A stretch of DNA of 42,712 nucleotides from an uncultured Lachnospiraceae bacterium (GTDB lineage Bacteria > Bacillota > Clostridia > Lachnospirales > Lachnospiraceae): the NCBI GenBank assembly GCA_944381535.1, contig CALWLN010000160.1, positions 1 through 42,712 of the forward strand, written 5' to 3'. A program made the translations under genes and the position numbers. The notes beneath the pieces are model-generated. The model worked only from the letters and a program-made list of their open reading frames with translations, was not told where the DNA came from and searched no databases. Shown here piece by piece: positions 24,588 through 34,313 of the stretch; the first letter of the stretch is position 1, and each line of letters starts with the position of its first letter.

Positions 24588-25673
24588 ATGGAAAAAATAA
24601 AAATTGGTATTATTGGATGCGGGGGAATTGCAAACGGAAAACATATGCCGGCAATCCGTAAGCTTGATGATGTGGAAATGACGGCATTTTGCGATATTAT
24701 TCCTGAAAGGGCCCAAAAAGCAGCGGAAGAATACGGTACTTCTGATGCAAAGGTGTATACCGACTATAAAGAGCTTTTGAAAGATGAACGCATCAATAAT
24801 GTCCGCATTCTTACGCCCAATAAATGGCACGCCGTTATGTCCATCGAGGCATTGTATGCCGGTAAACATGTAATGTGTGAAAAGCCGATGGCCATAAATT
24901 ATAGAGAAGCGCAAGAAATGCTTAAGGCGCAAAAAGAAACAGGAAAGCTCCTCACTATTGGATATCAGCATAAATTTGATCCGGATGTGGTATATGCAAA
25001 ACAGGAAGCGCTGAAAAACACATTCGGCGATATATATTATGCAAAAGCAAATGTTATACGGAGAAGAGGCGTTCCAACCTGGGGTGTATTTACGCAAAAG
25101 GCAGAACAAGGCGGAGGTTCTCTTATCGATATAGGTACACATGCATTGGATATCGTTCTTTATCTTATGGATAATTATAAACCTAAAATGGTTTTGGGCA
25201 CCACTTATGACAGATTAAAAAACCAAAAGGAATGCGCGAACCCTTTTGGACCATGGAATGCCGAAAATTACGATGTCGAGGAATGCGCTTCCGGATATCT
25301 TGTAATGGAAAATGGCGCGACAATTATTCTGGAAACATCCTGGGCCCTTAATACAACAGATACCGCAAGTATCAGATATATGATTTGTGGAACCGATGCA
25401 GGCGCAGATAATTATAATGGTAAGTTCAAAATTAACGGCGTGTGTAACAATAAACAATACATAACAGAACCTGATTTATCAACGGGCGGTGTTGCCTTCT
25501 ATAAAGGAAACGAAACGTCTCCTGCCATCCAGGAGCAAAGGACATTTATCAATGCAATTCTCGGCAAGGAAGAACTTGTGACAAAAGCGGAAACCGCTGC
25601 AGTTGTAACGCAAATACTTGAGGGAATCTATATTTCAGCTAAAACAGGCGCGGCTTACTATTTTAACAGATAG
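24588..25673 (+). CDS. Gfo/Idh/MocA-family oxidoreductase
   Basis: 361 residues: N-terminal Rossmann fold with GIIGCGGIANGKHMPAI, EKP motif (KHVMCEKPMAIN) and a C-terminal beta-sheet domain with the catalytic 'GGGSLIDIGTHALDIVLYL' (candidate Lys/Asp/His set). Strong site AAGGAGG before ATG 24588. It is the first metabolic gene of the island. Members oxidise sugar hydroxyls, often at C3 or C4 of a glycoside, with NAD(P). Confidence 0.88.
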   Translation: MEKIKIGIIGCGGIANGKHMPAIRKLDDVEMTAFCDIIPERAQKAAEEYGTSDAKVYTDYKELLKDERINNVRILTPNKWHAVMSIEALYAGKHVMCEKPMAINYREAQEMLKAQKETGKLLTIGYQHKFDPDVVYAKQEALKNTFGDIYYAKANVIRRRGVPTWGVFTQKAEQGGGSLIDIGTHALDIVLYLMDNYKPKMVLGTTYDRLKNQKECANPFGPWNAENYDVEECASGYLVMENGATIILETSWALNTTDTASIRYMICGTDAGADNYNGKFKINGVCNNKQYITEPDLSTGGVAFYKGNETSPAIQEQRTFINAILGKEELVTKAETAAVVTQILEGIYISAKTGAAYYFNR

Positions 25674-25699
25674 CAGCACATCCAAAGGAGGGACCAGAG

Positions 25700-26680
25700 A
25701 TGTTTCAGATAGCCATGATAAGTCGCTGGCATCCACATGCCAGAGGAAACAGATATATAAATCAGCTAAAAGATATCCCGGAAACAGAGATATCCTGTGT
25801 TTGGGATTATGACAAAACAAGAGGAAAGGCATGGGCTGACGAATTAAAGGTGGATTTTGATACAAATTTAGATCATCTTCTTGCAAGAGAGGACGTTGAC
25901 GGCATCTGTATTACCGCTCCGACCAACATGCATAAGGATATCATAATAAAGGCGGCAAAGGCAGGGAAACACATATTTACAGAGAAGGCGCTGGCAATGA
26001 ATTATAAGGAGGCACTGGAAGTAAAAAAAGTCGTAGAAGAAACAAAGATCGAACTTGGAATTGCACTTCCAAGACGAGGAAACAGAGAATACTTATTCGC
26101 GAAAAAGCTTTATGCTCAAGGAAAAATGGGAGATATCGCTCTTATGAGGGTCAGAAATGCAGTAACGAATCAAGCAAGCTTTGAAGAACATTGGTTTAAA
26201 GAAGAACCCACGGGAGGTGGTGGCGCCATAAGAGATTTAGGCTGTCACAATATCGACCTGGCGTGTTGGATTCTAGGTGAGCCGGAGAGCATCAGCGTAA
26301 TGACCGGACATTTAAGAAACTTTGCGGTAGATGACACAGGCGTATGCAATATAAAATTTAAAAACGGCGCAATTGCGATGATTGACAGTACGTTTTCTGC
26401 TCCTCTTTGTAACAATTGGTATAATCTTGAAATTTATGGTTCAAAAATGGCATTTATTGCAGATCCGGGAAACGTAACACTGATACATCAGAATGGTACA
26501 AAAACTGTAATGCAAGTTGGAGATATCAAAGAAGGTTATCCCTTGCCGATTCAGCAGTGGGTAAATGCCTGTACCGGAAAAGGTCAAAATATATGTAATG
26601 TAGATGCAGGTGTTCTTGTAAATAAAGTGCTAGATGCCGCCACTGTAGCTATGAAGAAAAATTGCACCGTTACCATTTAA
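25700..26680 (+). CDS. Gfo/Idh/MocA-family oxidoreductase (second in island)
   Basis: 326 residues. The nucleotide loop is unusual (ISRWHPHARGNRY in place of GxGxxG), but the EKP-like 'KHIFTEKALAMN' and 'GGGAIRDLGCHNIDLACWI' of the family are present. AAGGAGG precedes ATG. It follows the first Gfo/Idh/MocA gene with a 26-base gap. A pair of such enzymes, one with an altered cofactor loop, is compatible with a redox-neutral oxidise/reduce cycle on a sugar, as known for some glycoside-cleaving routes; not proven here. Confidence 0.85.
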   Translation: MFQIAMISRWHPHARGNRYINQLKDIPETEISCVWDYDKTRGKAWADELKVDFDTNLDHLLAREDVDGICITAPTNMHKDIIIKAAKAGKHIFTEKALAMNYKEALEVKKVVEETKIELGIALPRRGNREYLFAKKLYAQGKMGDIALMRVRNAVTNQASFEEHWFKEEPTGGGGAIRDLGCHNIDLACWILGEPESISVMTGHLRNFAVDDTGVCNIKFKNGAIAMIDSTFSAPLCNNWYNLEIYGSKMAFIADPGNVTLIHQNGTKTVMQVGDIKEGYPLPIQQWVNACTGKGQNICNVDAGVLVNKVLDAATVAMKKNCTVTI

Positions 26681-26735
26681 TATTCAAGCGGAGAAAGCTT
26701 CTCCACTTAGAAACTTTTTGTGAGGCAAGACTTTT

Positions 26736-27731
26736 ATGAAATATATGGATATCAACGGCTTAAAAAAGCCCCTTTCTGTTTTAGTGTACGGCACAGCAAC
26801 ACCGATCATATTTCGCGCAACAAAAGAAAATGCCAGCGACAATGAAAAAAAAGAAGCATATGAATTGCTGGATAATGTCTTTGCGGCAGGCATAAACGTT
26901 TTTGACTGTGCGGCCCATTACGGTGAGGAAGTACTGGGTGAATGGATGGAAAAAAGGCAAAACAGAGACGACTGCATAGTCATAACAAAGTGTGCTCATC
27001 CAAATAAATGGCGTTCCAGGGTCACATCCTTTGACATTTTAGCTGATGTGCATGACAGCTTAAAAAAGCTGAAAACCGATTATATCGACATCTATATGCT
27101 GCACAGGGATAACACAGAAACTCCTGTGGAAATCATCGTTGATACATTAAATCAATTGTATCACGAAGGAAAAATCAAGGTATTCGGAGGTTCGAATTGG
27201 ACATGCCAGCGAATTGAAGCGGCAAACGAATATGCTCTGAAACATAATCTTATTCCATTTCGTATATCGAGCCCTAACTTTGGTCTTGCGGAACAGATTG
27301 CGGATCCATGGAAAGACGATGCGAAATGGGGAAACGGCTGCGTTACAATATCCGGTCCGGAAAATGAACCGTCCAGAAAATGGTATGTCAGACATGATAT
27401 GCCCGTTATTGCCTACTCCAGCCTTGCGCATGGTTTTTTCTCAGGAGCGTTTCAAAGCCGGGAACCTGAAAAAGCATTACTGGTATTGGATGGGCCAGGT
27501 ATCACAGGATACTTTTGTGACAATAATCTGGAACGTTTAAGACGATGTGAGGAACTTGCCGAAGAAAAAGGCTGTACTGTTGCACAGATAGCACTTGCCT
27601 GGCTTTTCCGTCAACCATTGAAGGTCTTTGCACTAACATCACCGACAACTCAGGAACAACTCATGCAAAGTATAGAGGCGTTGGATATATCGTTAACACC
27701 GGCGGAAAGCAAATGGCTTGATTTAAAATAA
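26736..27731 (+). CDS. Aldo/keto reductase
   Basis: 331 residues. The catalytic tetrad is complete: D57, Y62, K85 and H123 (FDCAAHYG, VITKCAHP, MLHRDN). The NADPH-binding part at the C-terminus (FALTSPTTQEQLMQSIEAL) fits the family. It lies 15 bases before the first ABC permease gene. It likely reduces a keto sugar or aldehyde in the island pathway; the substrate is unknown. Confidence 0.88.
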   Translation: MKYMDINGLKKPLSVLVYGTATPIIFRATKENASDNEKKEAYELLDNVFAAGINVFDCAAHYGEEVLGEWMEKRQNRDDCIVITKCAHPNKWRSRVTSFDILADVHDSLKKLKTDYIDIYMLHRDNTETPVEIIVDTLNQLYHEGKIKVFGGSNWTCQRIEAANEYALKHNLIPFRISSPNFGLAEQIADPWKDDAKWGNGCVTISGPENEPSRKWYVRHDMPVIAYSSLAHGFFSGAFQSREPEKALLVLDGPGITGYFCDNNLERLRRCEELAEEKGCTVAQIALAWLFRQPLKVFALTSPTTQEQLMQSIEALDISLTPAESKWLDLK

Positions 27732-27745
27732 AGAAGGAATCAGAT

Positions 27746-28681
27746 ATGAAATATAAAAAACAAAAAAAGCAAAAATTTAAAAACCAACTAAAAGTAATAT
27801 CAAAAAGATGGCAATTATACGCTTTAATGCTGCCAGCTATACTTTACACGGCACTGTTTGCTTATAAACCAATGTATGGATTATTAATTGCATTCCAGGA
27901 TTTCAGCGTCAGAAAAGGCGTATGGGGAAGCGACTGGGTAGGACTTAAGCACTTTGAAAGATTATTCGGCTCCTATTGGTTTCCGATTGCTTTTAGAAAT
28001 ACGCTTGAAATCAGCTGCCTTGATATACTGATTGGGTTTCCGCTCCCCATCATCCTGGCACTGCTATTAAATGAGTTAAAAAGGGCAAGATTTCGAAAAA
28101 CGGTGCAAACCGTATCCTATGCGCCTCATTTTATCTCTACAGTAGTTATGTGCGGCATGATAACCATGTTTCTGAGCCCAAGCACAGGTATTATCAATAA
28201 GCTTATCACTGCCCTGGGATTCGACGCAGTCTATTTTATGCAGGAGCCCTCCATGTTTAAGTGGATTTATGTACTCAGCGGCGTATGGCAGGGCGTTGGC
28301 TGGAGCTCCATCATTTATTTCGCGGCCTTATCCAGTGTGGATCCTTCTCTTCTGGAAGCAGCCGACATAGACGGTGCCACACGCCTTCAAAAAATATGGC
28401 ATATTAACTTACCTGCAATTTTACCTACCATCGTCGTAATGTTTATCTTACGCTGCGGCCAGATATTAAGCATGGGATACGAAAAAGTATACCTGCTGCA
28501 AACGGATTTGAATTTATTCGGTTCGGAAATTATATCTACCTATGTATATAAGGTGGGTTTAGAGCAATCGGATTTTTCATTTTCCACAGCCGTCGGTTTG
28601 TTTAACACAGTAATTAACTGTACACTCTTGCTTTCGGCCAATGCATTATCGAAAAAGCTGACAAAAACAGGATTATTTTAG
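27746..28681 (+). CDS. Sugar ABC transporter permease, LplB/UgpA type
   Basis: 311 residues, six predicted TM helices and the EAA coupling loop (ALSSVDPSLLEAADIDGATRLQKIWHINLPAI, contacting the ATPase). First of the two permeases. The transporter has no ATPase gene in the window; Lpl/YtcP-type systems normally use a shared MsmX-like ATPase encoded elsewhere. Confidence 0.93.
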   Translation: MKYKKQKKQKFKNQLKVISKRWQLYALMLPAILYTALFAYKPMYGLLIAFQDFSVRKGVWGSDWVGLKHFERLFGSYWFPIAFRNTLEISCLDILIGFPLPIILALLLNELKRARFRKTVQTVSYAPHFISTVVMCGMITMFLSPSTGIINKLITALGFDAVYFMQEPSMFKWIYVLSGVWQGVGWSSIIYFAALSSVDPSLLEAADIDGATRLQKIWHINLPAILPTIVVMFILRCGQILSMGYEKVYLLQTDLNLFGSEIISTYVYKVGLEQSDFSFSTAVGLFNTVINCTLLLSANALSKKLTKTGLF

Positions 28682-28707
28682 CTATAAGGAAAGGGAACTG
28701 AAATACT

Positions 28708-29622
28708 ATGAAAAAATTGAGAACAATCATAAGTGGAAGCAATTTTTTTCAATTGGTGGTGAATATACTGATGTTTGCTTTTCTGCTGGTGGAATTGTAT
28801 CCGATTATATACGTTATTATTTGTTCTTTCAGCGATCCGGATGCAGTGGCAAGAGGCGATATCATATTATGGCCGGTAGGTTTTACGCTGCGCGGCTATG
28901 AAATGGTACTTGAATATAGTGATATCTGGACCGGATATGCCAATACAATCTTTTACACCGTTGCAGGAACCATGATTAACCTGGCTGTCACACTCCCCTG
29001 TGCTTACGCACTTTCCAGAAAGGATTTGCGGGGTCGTAAAATTTTTATGATTTTTTTCATGATTACGATGTATGTGAGTGGCGGATTAATTCCTGGATAT
29101 TTAAATGTGAAATCCTTCGGTCTCTTAAATACGAGAGCGGTGTTGATACTTATAGGAGCAATGTCCGTGTACAATATGATTGTGGCTAGAAGCTTTTTTT
29201 CCACTTCTATCCCCAATGAAATAACGGAAGCCGCAAGAATTGACGGATGTAACGACTTCTCAATTTTTTCAAAAATCATATTGCCCTTATCTAAGCCGAT
29301 TGTGGTTGTTATGATTTTGTACTACGGTATCGGACATTGGAATTCCTATTTTAATGCCATGATTTATCTGGATGACAGAAGCAAGTTTCCACTACAGATG
29401 TTTTTGCGGGAAATATTGTTACAAGGAAAGATTTATCAGGAAGCCATAAACAGCAGCGATATTTCTCCGGAAGAAGCATTACGGCTGGCAGAGCTGGCAA
29501 AATCATCGGAATTGATTAAGTACTGCGTAATCATTGTCAGCACGCTGCCCATGATGATCATTTATCCGAAGCTCCAAAAATATTTTGAGAAAGGTATTAT
29601 GATTGGTTCCATAAAAGGCTAA
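28708..29622 (+). CDS. Sugar ABC transporter permease, LplC/YtcP type
   Basis: 304 residues, six TM helices, EAA loop (IPNEITEAARIDGCNDFSIFSKIILPLSKPI). Second permease, 26 bases after the first. Paired with LplB-type permeases in oligosaccharide import; the C-terminal 'YPKLQKYFEKGIMIGSIKG' is typical for this group. Confidence 0.93.
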   Translation: MKKLRTIISGSNFFQLVVNILMFAFLLVELYPIIYVIICSFSDPDAVARGDIILWPVGFTLRGYEMVLEYSDIWTGYANTIFYTVAGTMINLAVTLPCAYALSRKDLRGRKIFMIFFMITMYVSGGLIPGYLNVKSFGLLNTRAVLILIGAMSVYNMIVARSFFSTSIPNEITEAARIDGCNDFSIFSKIILPLSKPIVVVMILYYGIGHWNSYFNAMIYLDDRSKFPLQMFLREILLQGKIYQEAINSSDISPEEALRLAELAKSSELIKYCVIIVSTLPMMIIYPKLQKYFEKGIMIGSIKG

Positions 29623-29683
29623 TCTATGATTTTAACTGCAAAAGCAGTTGAAATAAATAAAAAAATAAAAGGAGGATTTACGT

Positions 29684-31408
29684 ATGAGGAAACGAATTTT
29701 AAGCGCACTTCTTGCATCTGCAATGCTGAGCGCACTGTTGGCAGGTTGTGGAGGAAACGACCAAGGAGGTGAAAACGAAAATGACGGTAATGACGTCGCT
29801 GAGGAACAGGGCGGCAAAGAGAATGAGGACGGTGAAGAACAAGAGGGGGATTCTGTCCGCATTTCGGACGAAACCATTACATTAACCCTCGCAGGCCCTA
29901 GTGGCGCTACCGCAGCCGACTGGGAGTCTTCCCTGCAGTTTGTGGAATATGAAAAACGTCTGGGAATTAAATTTGATGCTACTACTTATACCAACGAGCA
30001 ATGGGACAGCAGATTGACATTAATGATGGCAAGTGATGAAATGCCGGATATTCTTGGCATGGGTAATTCTCCTATGTCCCGTTCAGAGGTGGAACAATAT
30101 GCGGCCGACGGATATCTCCTTGACTTTAGCGAGTACCTGGATCTTATGCCTAATTTAACAAAATACATGGAAGAATATCCGGAATTTGCAAAATCCATTA
30201 CTCTGGAAGACGGTGGTATCTACGGCTTCACTTTCCTAAACATCCGCTCAGATGCCTGCTTCCAAAATTATATCCTAATGTCCCAGACCTGGCTGGACAA
30301 CGTGGGAATGGAACAGCCGGAATCTCTGGACGATCTGTATAATGTATTGACCGCATTCAAAGAACAGGATGCAAACGGAAATGGAGATCCTACAGATGAG
30401 ATACCTATGGGAATGGCGGGGCAGTCCTATTATGCCGCCGAATTACCGATTTTGTGGGCCTACGGCATCAACAGCACAAATTATGTTCTGCACCTTAGCG
30501 CAGATGAGGAAACCAATGAGGTTGGCTTATGGGATACCACTGAGAACTATAAGGAATTCCTGAAATATATGAACAGACTATATGAAGAAGGCCTGATAAA
30601 CGAAGATGCATATATTGTGGACGCTACCGAATTCCATACGGCAGCCAAGGAAGGTGTGTACGGATATGTCGGAGGCAGCGGTTCCTTGCCGGGCACCTGC
30701 CAGGAAACCATGGAATGGTATCAGGAAACAGGATTTTCTGCAGAAGGATATAATGAAGCAGACACGGTTGTATTAAATCCCCGTGTAAATGAGACATTCC
30801 GGTTTGTAGCCAATGCAGATACCGCTTACCCGGAAGAAATAGCCAAATTTGTAGATTATTTATTCACCAATGAGGGCGTATGGTCCGGTGTCAACGGTTA
30901 TGAAGGAATCACCTTTGATTTTACAGAAATAGCTGGATATGATGTTATCGACCATAACGCATATGCAGAAGCTGCTGATTTAAGTACCGGCGATTATCGA
31001 AACAATATCGCTATAGCACCGGGAGCCTTTAGTTTACTGGCTATTAATGAAGGTACCATCTACGATATGCTGGAGAACATTGCCTACGAAGAACTGACCA
31101 ATTATGAAGGCGATTGCTGGAAGAATTCCACGGCAAATGCATTAACTCAAAAAGCATTCAGAGATAACGAGATCAAAATTATGGACCGCTTCCCGACGCT
31201 GTATTATACCGAAGAGGAATCACAGGAACGTGCTACATTGCATACGGATATTGAAAATTATTTGATCACTATGAAAGCCCAGTTTATAACAGGCGCACTG
31301 GATATCGACGCGTCATGGGACGACTTCTTAAATCAACTGAATGAAATGGGACTGGAAAGATATTTAGAGATAACCCAAGATGCATATGATAGATATGTTG
31401 CTGAATAA
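29684..31408 (+). CDS. Sugar ABC transporter substrate-binding lipoprotein, LplA type
   Basis: 574 residues: signal peptide with lipobox LLAGC (Cys about residue 22), a Glu/Asp/Gly-rich tether (about 23-60) and a long binding domain ('LTLMMASDEMPDILGM...YAADGYLLDFSEYL', 'KEQDANGNGDPTDEIPMG'), as in LplA-type oligosaccharide receptors. AAGGAGG precedes ATG. A small stem (AACTGC/GCAGTT) sits in the gap before it, and a terminator-like hairpin follows, which would give this gene a higher transcript level than the genes downstream. The ligand is unknown. Confidence 0.93.
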   Translation: MRKRILSALLASAMLSALLAGCGGNDQGGENENDGNDVAEEQGGKENEDGEEQEGDSVRISDETITLTLAGPSGATAADWESSLQFVEYEKRLGIKFDATTYTNEQWDSRLTLMMASDEMPDILGMGNSPMSRSEVEQYAADGYLLDFSEYLDLMPNLTKYMEEYPEFAKSITLEDGGIYGFTFLNIRSDACFQNYILMSQTWLDNVGMEQPESLDDLYNVLTAFKEQDANGNGDPTDEIPMGMAGQSYYAAELPILWAYGINSTNYVLHLSADEETNEVGLWDTTENYKEFLKYMNRLYEEGLINEDAYIVDATEFHTAAKEGVYGYVGGSGSLPGTCQETMEWYQETGFSAEGYNEADTVVLNPRVNETFRFVANADTAYPEEIAKFVDYLFTNEGVWSGVNGYEGITFDFTEIAGYDVIDHNAYAEAADLSTGDYRNNIAIAPGAFSLLAINEGTIYDMLENIAYEELTNYEGDCWKNSTANALTQKAFRDNEIKIMDRFPTLYYTEEESQERATLHTDIENYLITMKAQFITGALDIDASWDDFLNQLNEMGLERYLEITQDAYDRYVAE

Positions 31409-31418
31409 ATTTTGATTT

Positions 31419-31459
31419 TAGGGCTGCTATTCTTGAGTGATGGCAGCCCATCCATTTTT
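31419..31459 (+). terminator. Terminator/attenuator after the binding-protein gene
   Basis: Stem GGGCTGCTAT with its partner ATGGCAGCCC (about 11 pairs, one or two G-U), 7-base loop, followed by TCCA and TTTTT. It lies inside the operon, between the transporter and catabolic genes, so partial termination would boost the binding protein. Confidence 0.6.
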
Positions 31460-31501
31460 CGTATACGCAAGACACAAATCAGAGGATACAGGTAGAATAA
31501 A

Positions 31502-32266
31502 ATGAACAAATATATAAGACTTGCAGAGAAATTAAGAAACAGAGAAAAAGTAATTGGCACAACGATGACGCTTTTAAAAAGCCCGATTATTTTGGAATAT
31601 ATGAACCGCGAAGAATTAGATTTTATTCTCTTCGACGCGGAACACGGTGTATTTGATACCCAAAATACTGTTGAATTATTACAGATTTGCCGGCTTATGG
31701 GGCTTCCGTCATTCCTAAGAGCACAGGACTGCGAGTACCATCTGATTGCAAAGGCAATCGATATGGGCGCTGACGGTATTATGATTCCCCGGACAGAAAC
31801 ATTGGAACAGCTTAGGACTGCTTTAGACGCACTGCTCTTCTATCCGGAAGGGAGAAAAGGCAGCGGCGGACACGGTCAATTCAGATACGGGGAACATTAT
31901 GAGGACTTTAAAAAAACACGATTCCTGATGCCACAGATCGAATCTCCCAAAGGAATCAAGATACTGCCTGAAATGTTGGAAGAATATGGGGCTTATATCA
32001 GTGCCGTCATGATTGGACCTTACGATCTTTCCATTATGGCAGGTACGCCCAGGGATATTAACAGTCCTGAAGTGATTGCCGCGATACGGAAAATATTTGA
32101 TATCAGCAACGCTTACGGGAAATCCTGCGGCATCTTTTGTGACGATGCGGTGCTGGCTCAAAAATATCGCAACATGGGGTGTAACGTGCTTTGGACCGGA
32201 AGTGACAAAGACTTTTACATGAAAGGTTATAATGCCGAGATGGATGTCCTGAAAAGGATACAATAA
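31502..32266 (+). CDS. HpcH/HpaI-family class II aldolase
   Basis: 254 residues. Family residues are present: H48 in FDAEHG, R73 in FLRAQD, metal ligands E147 (MPQIESPKG) and D175 (GPYDLS). Members split 2-keto-3-deoxy acids to pyruvate or hydroxypyruvate plus an aldehyde. Here it likely cleaves the sugar acid made by the oxidoreductases. Its stop overlaps a possible start of the next gene (TAATG). Confidence 0.9.
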   Translation: MNKYIRLAEKLRNREKVIGTTMTLLKSPIILEYMNREELDFILFDAEHGVFDTQNTVELLQICRLMGLPSFLRAQDCEYHLIAKAIDMGADGIMIPRTETLEQLRTALDALLFYPEGRKGSGGHGQFRYGEHYEDFKKTRFLMPQIESPKGIKILPEMLEEYGAYISAVMIGPYDLSIMAGTPRDINSPEVIAAIRKIFDISNAYGKSCGIFCDDAVLAQKYRNMGCNVLWTGSDKDFYMKGYNAEMDVLKRIQ

Positions 32267-32283
32267 TGCGAGGTGCAAAAGAA

Positions 32284-33249
32284 ATGAAAATAGTAATTCT
32301 TGATTACCCCAGAGAAAATCCGGGAGAGATAAGCTGGGAAAAATTTCATCAATATGGTGAGGTAATAAGATATCCACACACTCTGCCAGGACAAGTCACA
32401 GAACGTATCAGCGATGCAGATATCGTATTTCTGAATAAAACGGTCGTTACAAAAGAGGACCTGGAAAAATGCCCAAATCTGAAATTTATTTCAGTCATCG
32501 CAACGGGTTATAATACTGTCGATGTGGGTGCAGCAAGGAAACTGGGAATACCGGTTGCAAACATACCATCCTACGGAACCGAGGCGATTGGACAGCATGC
32601 AGTGGCACTGCTGCTTGAAGCTACCAACCACGTCGGATACCATGATGGCGAGGTCAGAAAGGGAAGACGCAATGATGAGAATGACTGGTGTTTCTGGGAT
32701 TATCCCAATATTGAGCTTGAAAATAAAACCATGGGAATCATTGGACTCGGAAGAATCGGACAGATAACTTCAAGAGTGGCACAGGCTTTCGGAATGAAGG
32801 TACTGGCTTATGATTCCTATCAAAACAAGAGCCTGGAAAATGAAAACTGTCGCTATACAGACCTGGATACCCTTCTGAAATCTTCCGATGTGATAGCGCT
32901 CCATTGCCCGTTGCTTCCGGAGACGGAAAATATCATCAATAAAGAGAGGATTGCAAAAATGAAGGATGGTGTAATTATAATAAATAACAGCCGTGGAGCA
33001 TTAATTGTCGAGGAGGATCTGGCAGAAGCATTAAACAGCGGCAAAGTGTATGCAGCAGGTCTGGATGCACTACGAAAGGAGCCTCCCGATATGGAACATC
33101 CACTTCTAAAAGCGAAAAACTGCTTTATCACACCCCATATAAGCTGGGCCGCAATCGAATGCCGCCAGCGTTTAGTAGACCTTTCTTTAGATAATTTAAT
33201 TCACTATATAGAAGGACATCCGGTTAATATTGTGAACGGTGTCCGGTAA
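32284..33249 (+). CDS. D-isomer-specific 2-hydroxyacid dehydrogenase
   Basis: 321 residues: NAD fold with GIIGLGRIGQ and the catalytic set Arg (NNSRGALI), Glu (RKEPPDMEHP) and His (TPHISW). I chose ATG 32284 (GAGGTG eight bases upstream, protein starting MKIVILD). An alternative start at 32266 couples to the aldolase stop through TAATG and has its own AAAAGGA site. It could reduce the hydroxypyruvate or tartronate semialdehyde made by the aldolase to glycerate. Confidence 0.87.
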   Translation: MKIVILDYPRENPGEISWEKFHQYGEVIRYPHTLPGQVTERISDADIVFLNKTVVTKEDLEKCPNLKFISVIATGYNTVDVGAARKLGIPVANIPSYGTEAIGQHAVALLLEATNHVGYHDGEVRKGRRNDENDWCFWDYPNIELENKTMGIIGLGRIGQITSRVAQAFGMKVLAYDSYQNKSLENENCRYTDLDTLLKSSDVIALHCPLLPETENIINKERIAKMKDGVIIINNSRGALIVEEDLAEALNSGKVYAAGLDALRKEPPDMEHPLLKAKNCFITPHISWAAIECRQRLVDLSLDNLIHYIEGHPVNIVNGVR

Positions 33250-33259
33250 GGAGGATAAT

Positions 33260-34279
33260 ATGTGTGAGTACATTGCAGGCATATCCCCTGTAAAAGTGTA
33301 CGGACTGCCCCTGTTTCATTCTACAGGAGAATATCGGAAGCTGACGGACGAATTAATGGAACAGGTGCCATCTATCCGGCAATTCGGGCATTTAGCTTCC
33401 GGCGGAAGAATCTGCTTTAAGACAGATGCGCCTTCCTTTGTATTTAAAAGCCGCGTAAAAATCTGTGCAGACAACGAGACAACCTCCAATCTCTTTTCAT
33501 CAGGGTTTAATGTGTATATCGGTGAAAGGCAGCGCTCACGCTATGCAGGATATGTCTGTGTCGAAAAAAACAGGGATGGCTGGTGCGACATTGAAAAGCG
33601 CTTTGAAAAACAGGCCATAATGGAGGATATCACCATTTTCATGCCATCGGCATCTATGATTGAATCCTGTTGTATCATTCCGGATGAGAATTACAGGGTG
33701 GAAGAAAGTTCACCATATAAATGGGGAACGCCAATTGTATATTATGGTTCCTCCATTACCGCAGGCGGCGCGGCGTCCAGAGTCGGCAATACTTACGTAT
33801 CACTGCTCTCACGCTGGCTGGACACAGACTATCAGCTTTATGGCTTCCCCGGTAATGCCAAAGGGGAAAAGGAAGTTGCGGAATATCTCAGTACACTTGA
33901 TATGAGTGTGTTTGTATATGATTACGACCATAACGCAAAGGACCCTGAAGAATTAGAAAAAACCCACAAACCTTTTTTTGATATTATACGAAAAGCCAAA
34001 CCCAAAGTGCCTGTAATCATGCTTTCAAGGCCCGGATACGACCATGACCCGGTGGACGCTGAAAAGCGCAAGGCCGTGATTCGCAGCACTTATGAGACCG
34101 CGAAGGCTGCCGGAGATGAAAATGTATGGTTTATTGAAGGAAATAAACTGTTCGGTACGGATGAACGGCATGCCTGTACCATAGACGGCATTCACCCCAC
34201 GGACTATGGGTTTATGAAAATGGCCCGGTGTATTGCTCCTATACTGGAGGAAGCATTGGAAAAGCAGGCAAATCAATAA
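33260..34279 (+). CDS. SGNH/GDSL hydrolase, carbohydrate esterase type
   Basis: 339 residues: N-terminal beta domain (about 1-150) and C-terminal SGNH domain. Block I YYGSSITAGG (nucleophile S165), block II FPGNAKG, block III about YDYDHNAKD, block V DGIHPTDYG (D309, H312). Strong AAGGAGG before ATG 33260. No signal peptide is seen, so it should act inside the cell, probably removing acetyl or other ester groups from imported glycans. Confidence 0.85.
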   Translation: MCEYIAGISPVKVYGLPLFHSTGEYRKLTDELMEQVPSIRQFGHLASGGRICFKTDAPSFVFKSRVKICADNETTSNLFSSGFNVYIGERQRSRYAGYVCVEKNRDGWCDIEKRFEKQAIMEDITIFMPSASMIESCCIIPDENYRVEESSPYKWGTPIVYYGSSITAGGAASRVGNTYVSLLSRWLDTDYQLYGFPGNAKGEKEVAEYLSTLDMSVFVYDYDHNAKDPEELEKTHKPFFDIIRKAKPKVPVIMLSRPGYDHDPVDAEKRKAVIRSTYETAKAAGDENVWFIEGNKLFGTDERHACTIDGIHPTDYGFMKMARCIAPILEEALEKQANQ

Positions 34280-34313
34280 CGATACTGTCAATGCAGCGGA
34301 CGGAGAAAATACA

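Noticed and set aside
24588-26680. C-glycoside deglycosylation locus (DgpA-DgpBC-like)
   Set aside because: Gfo/Idh/MocA enzymes are present but no lyase subunits of that system are found.
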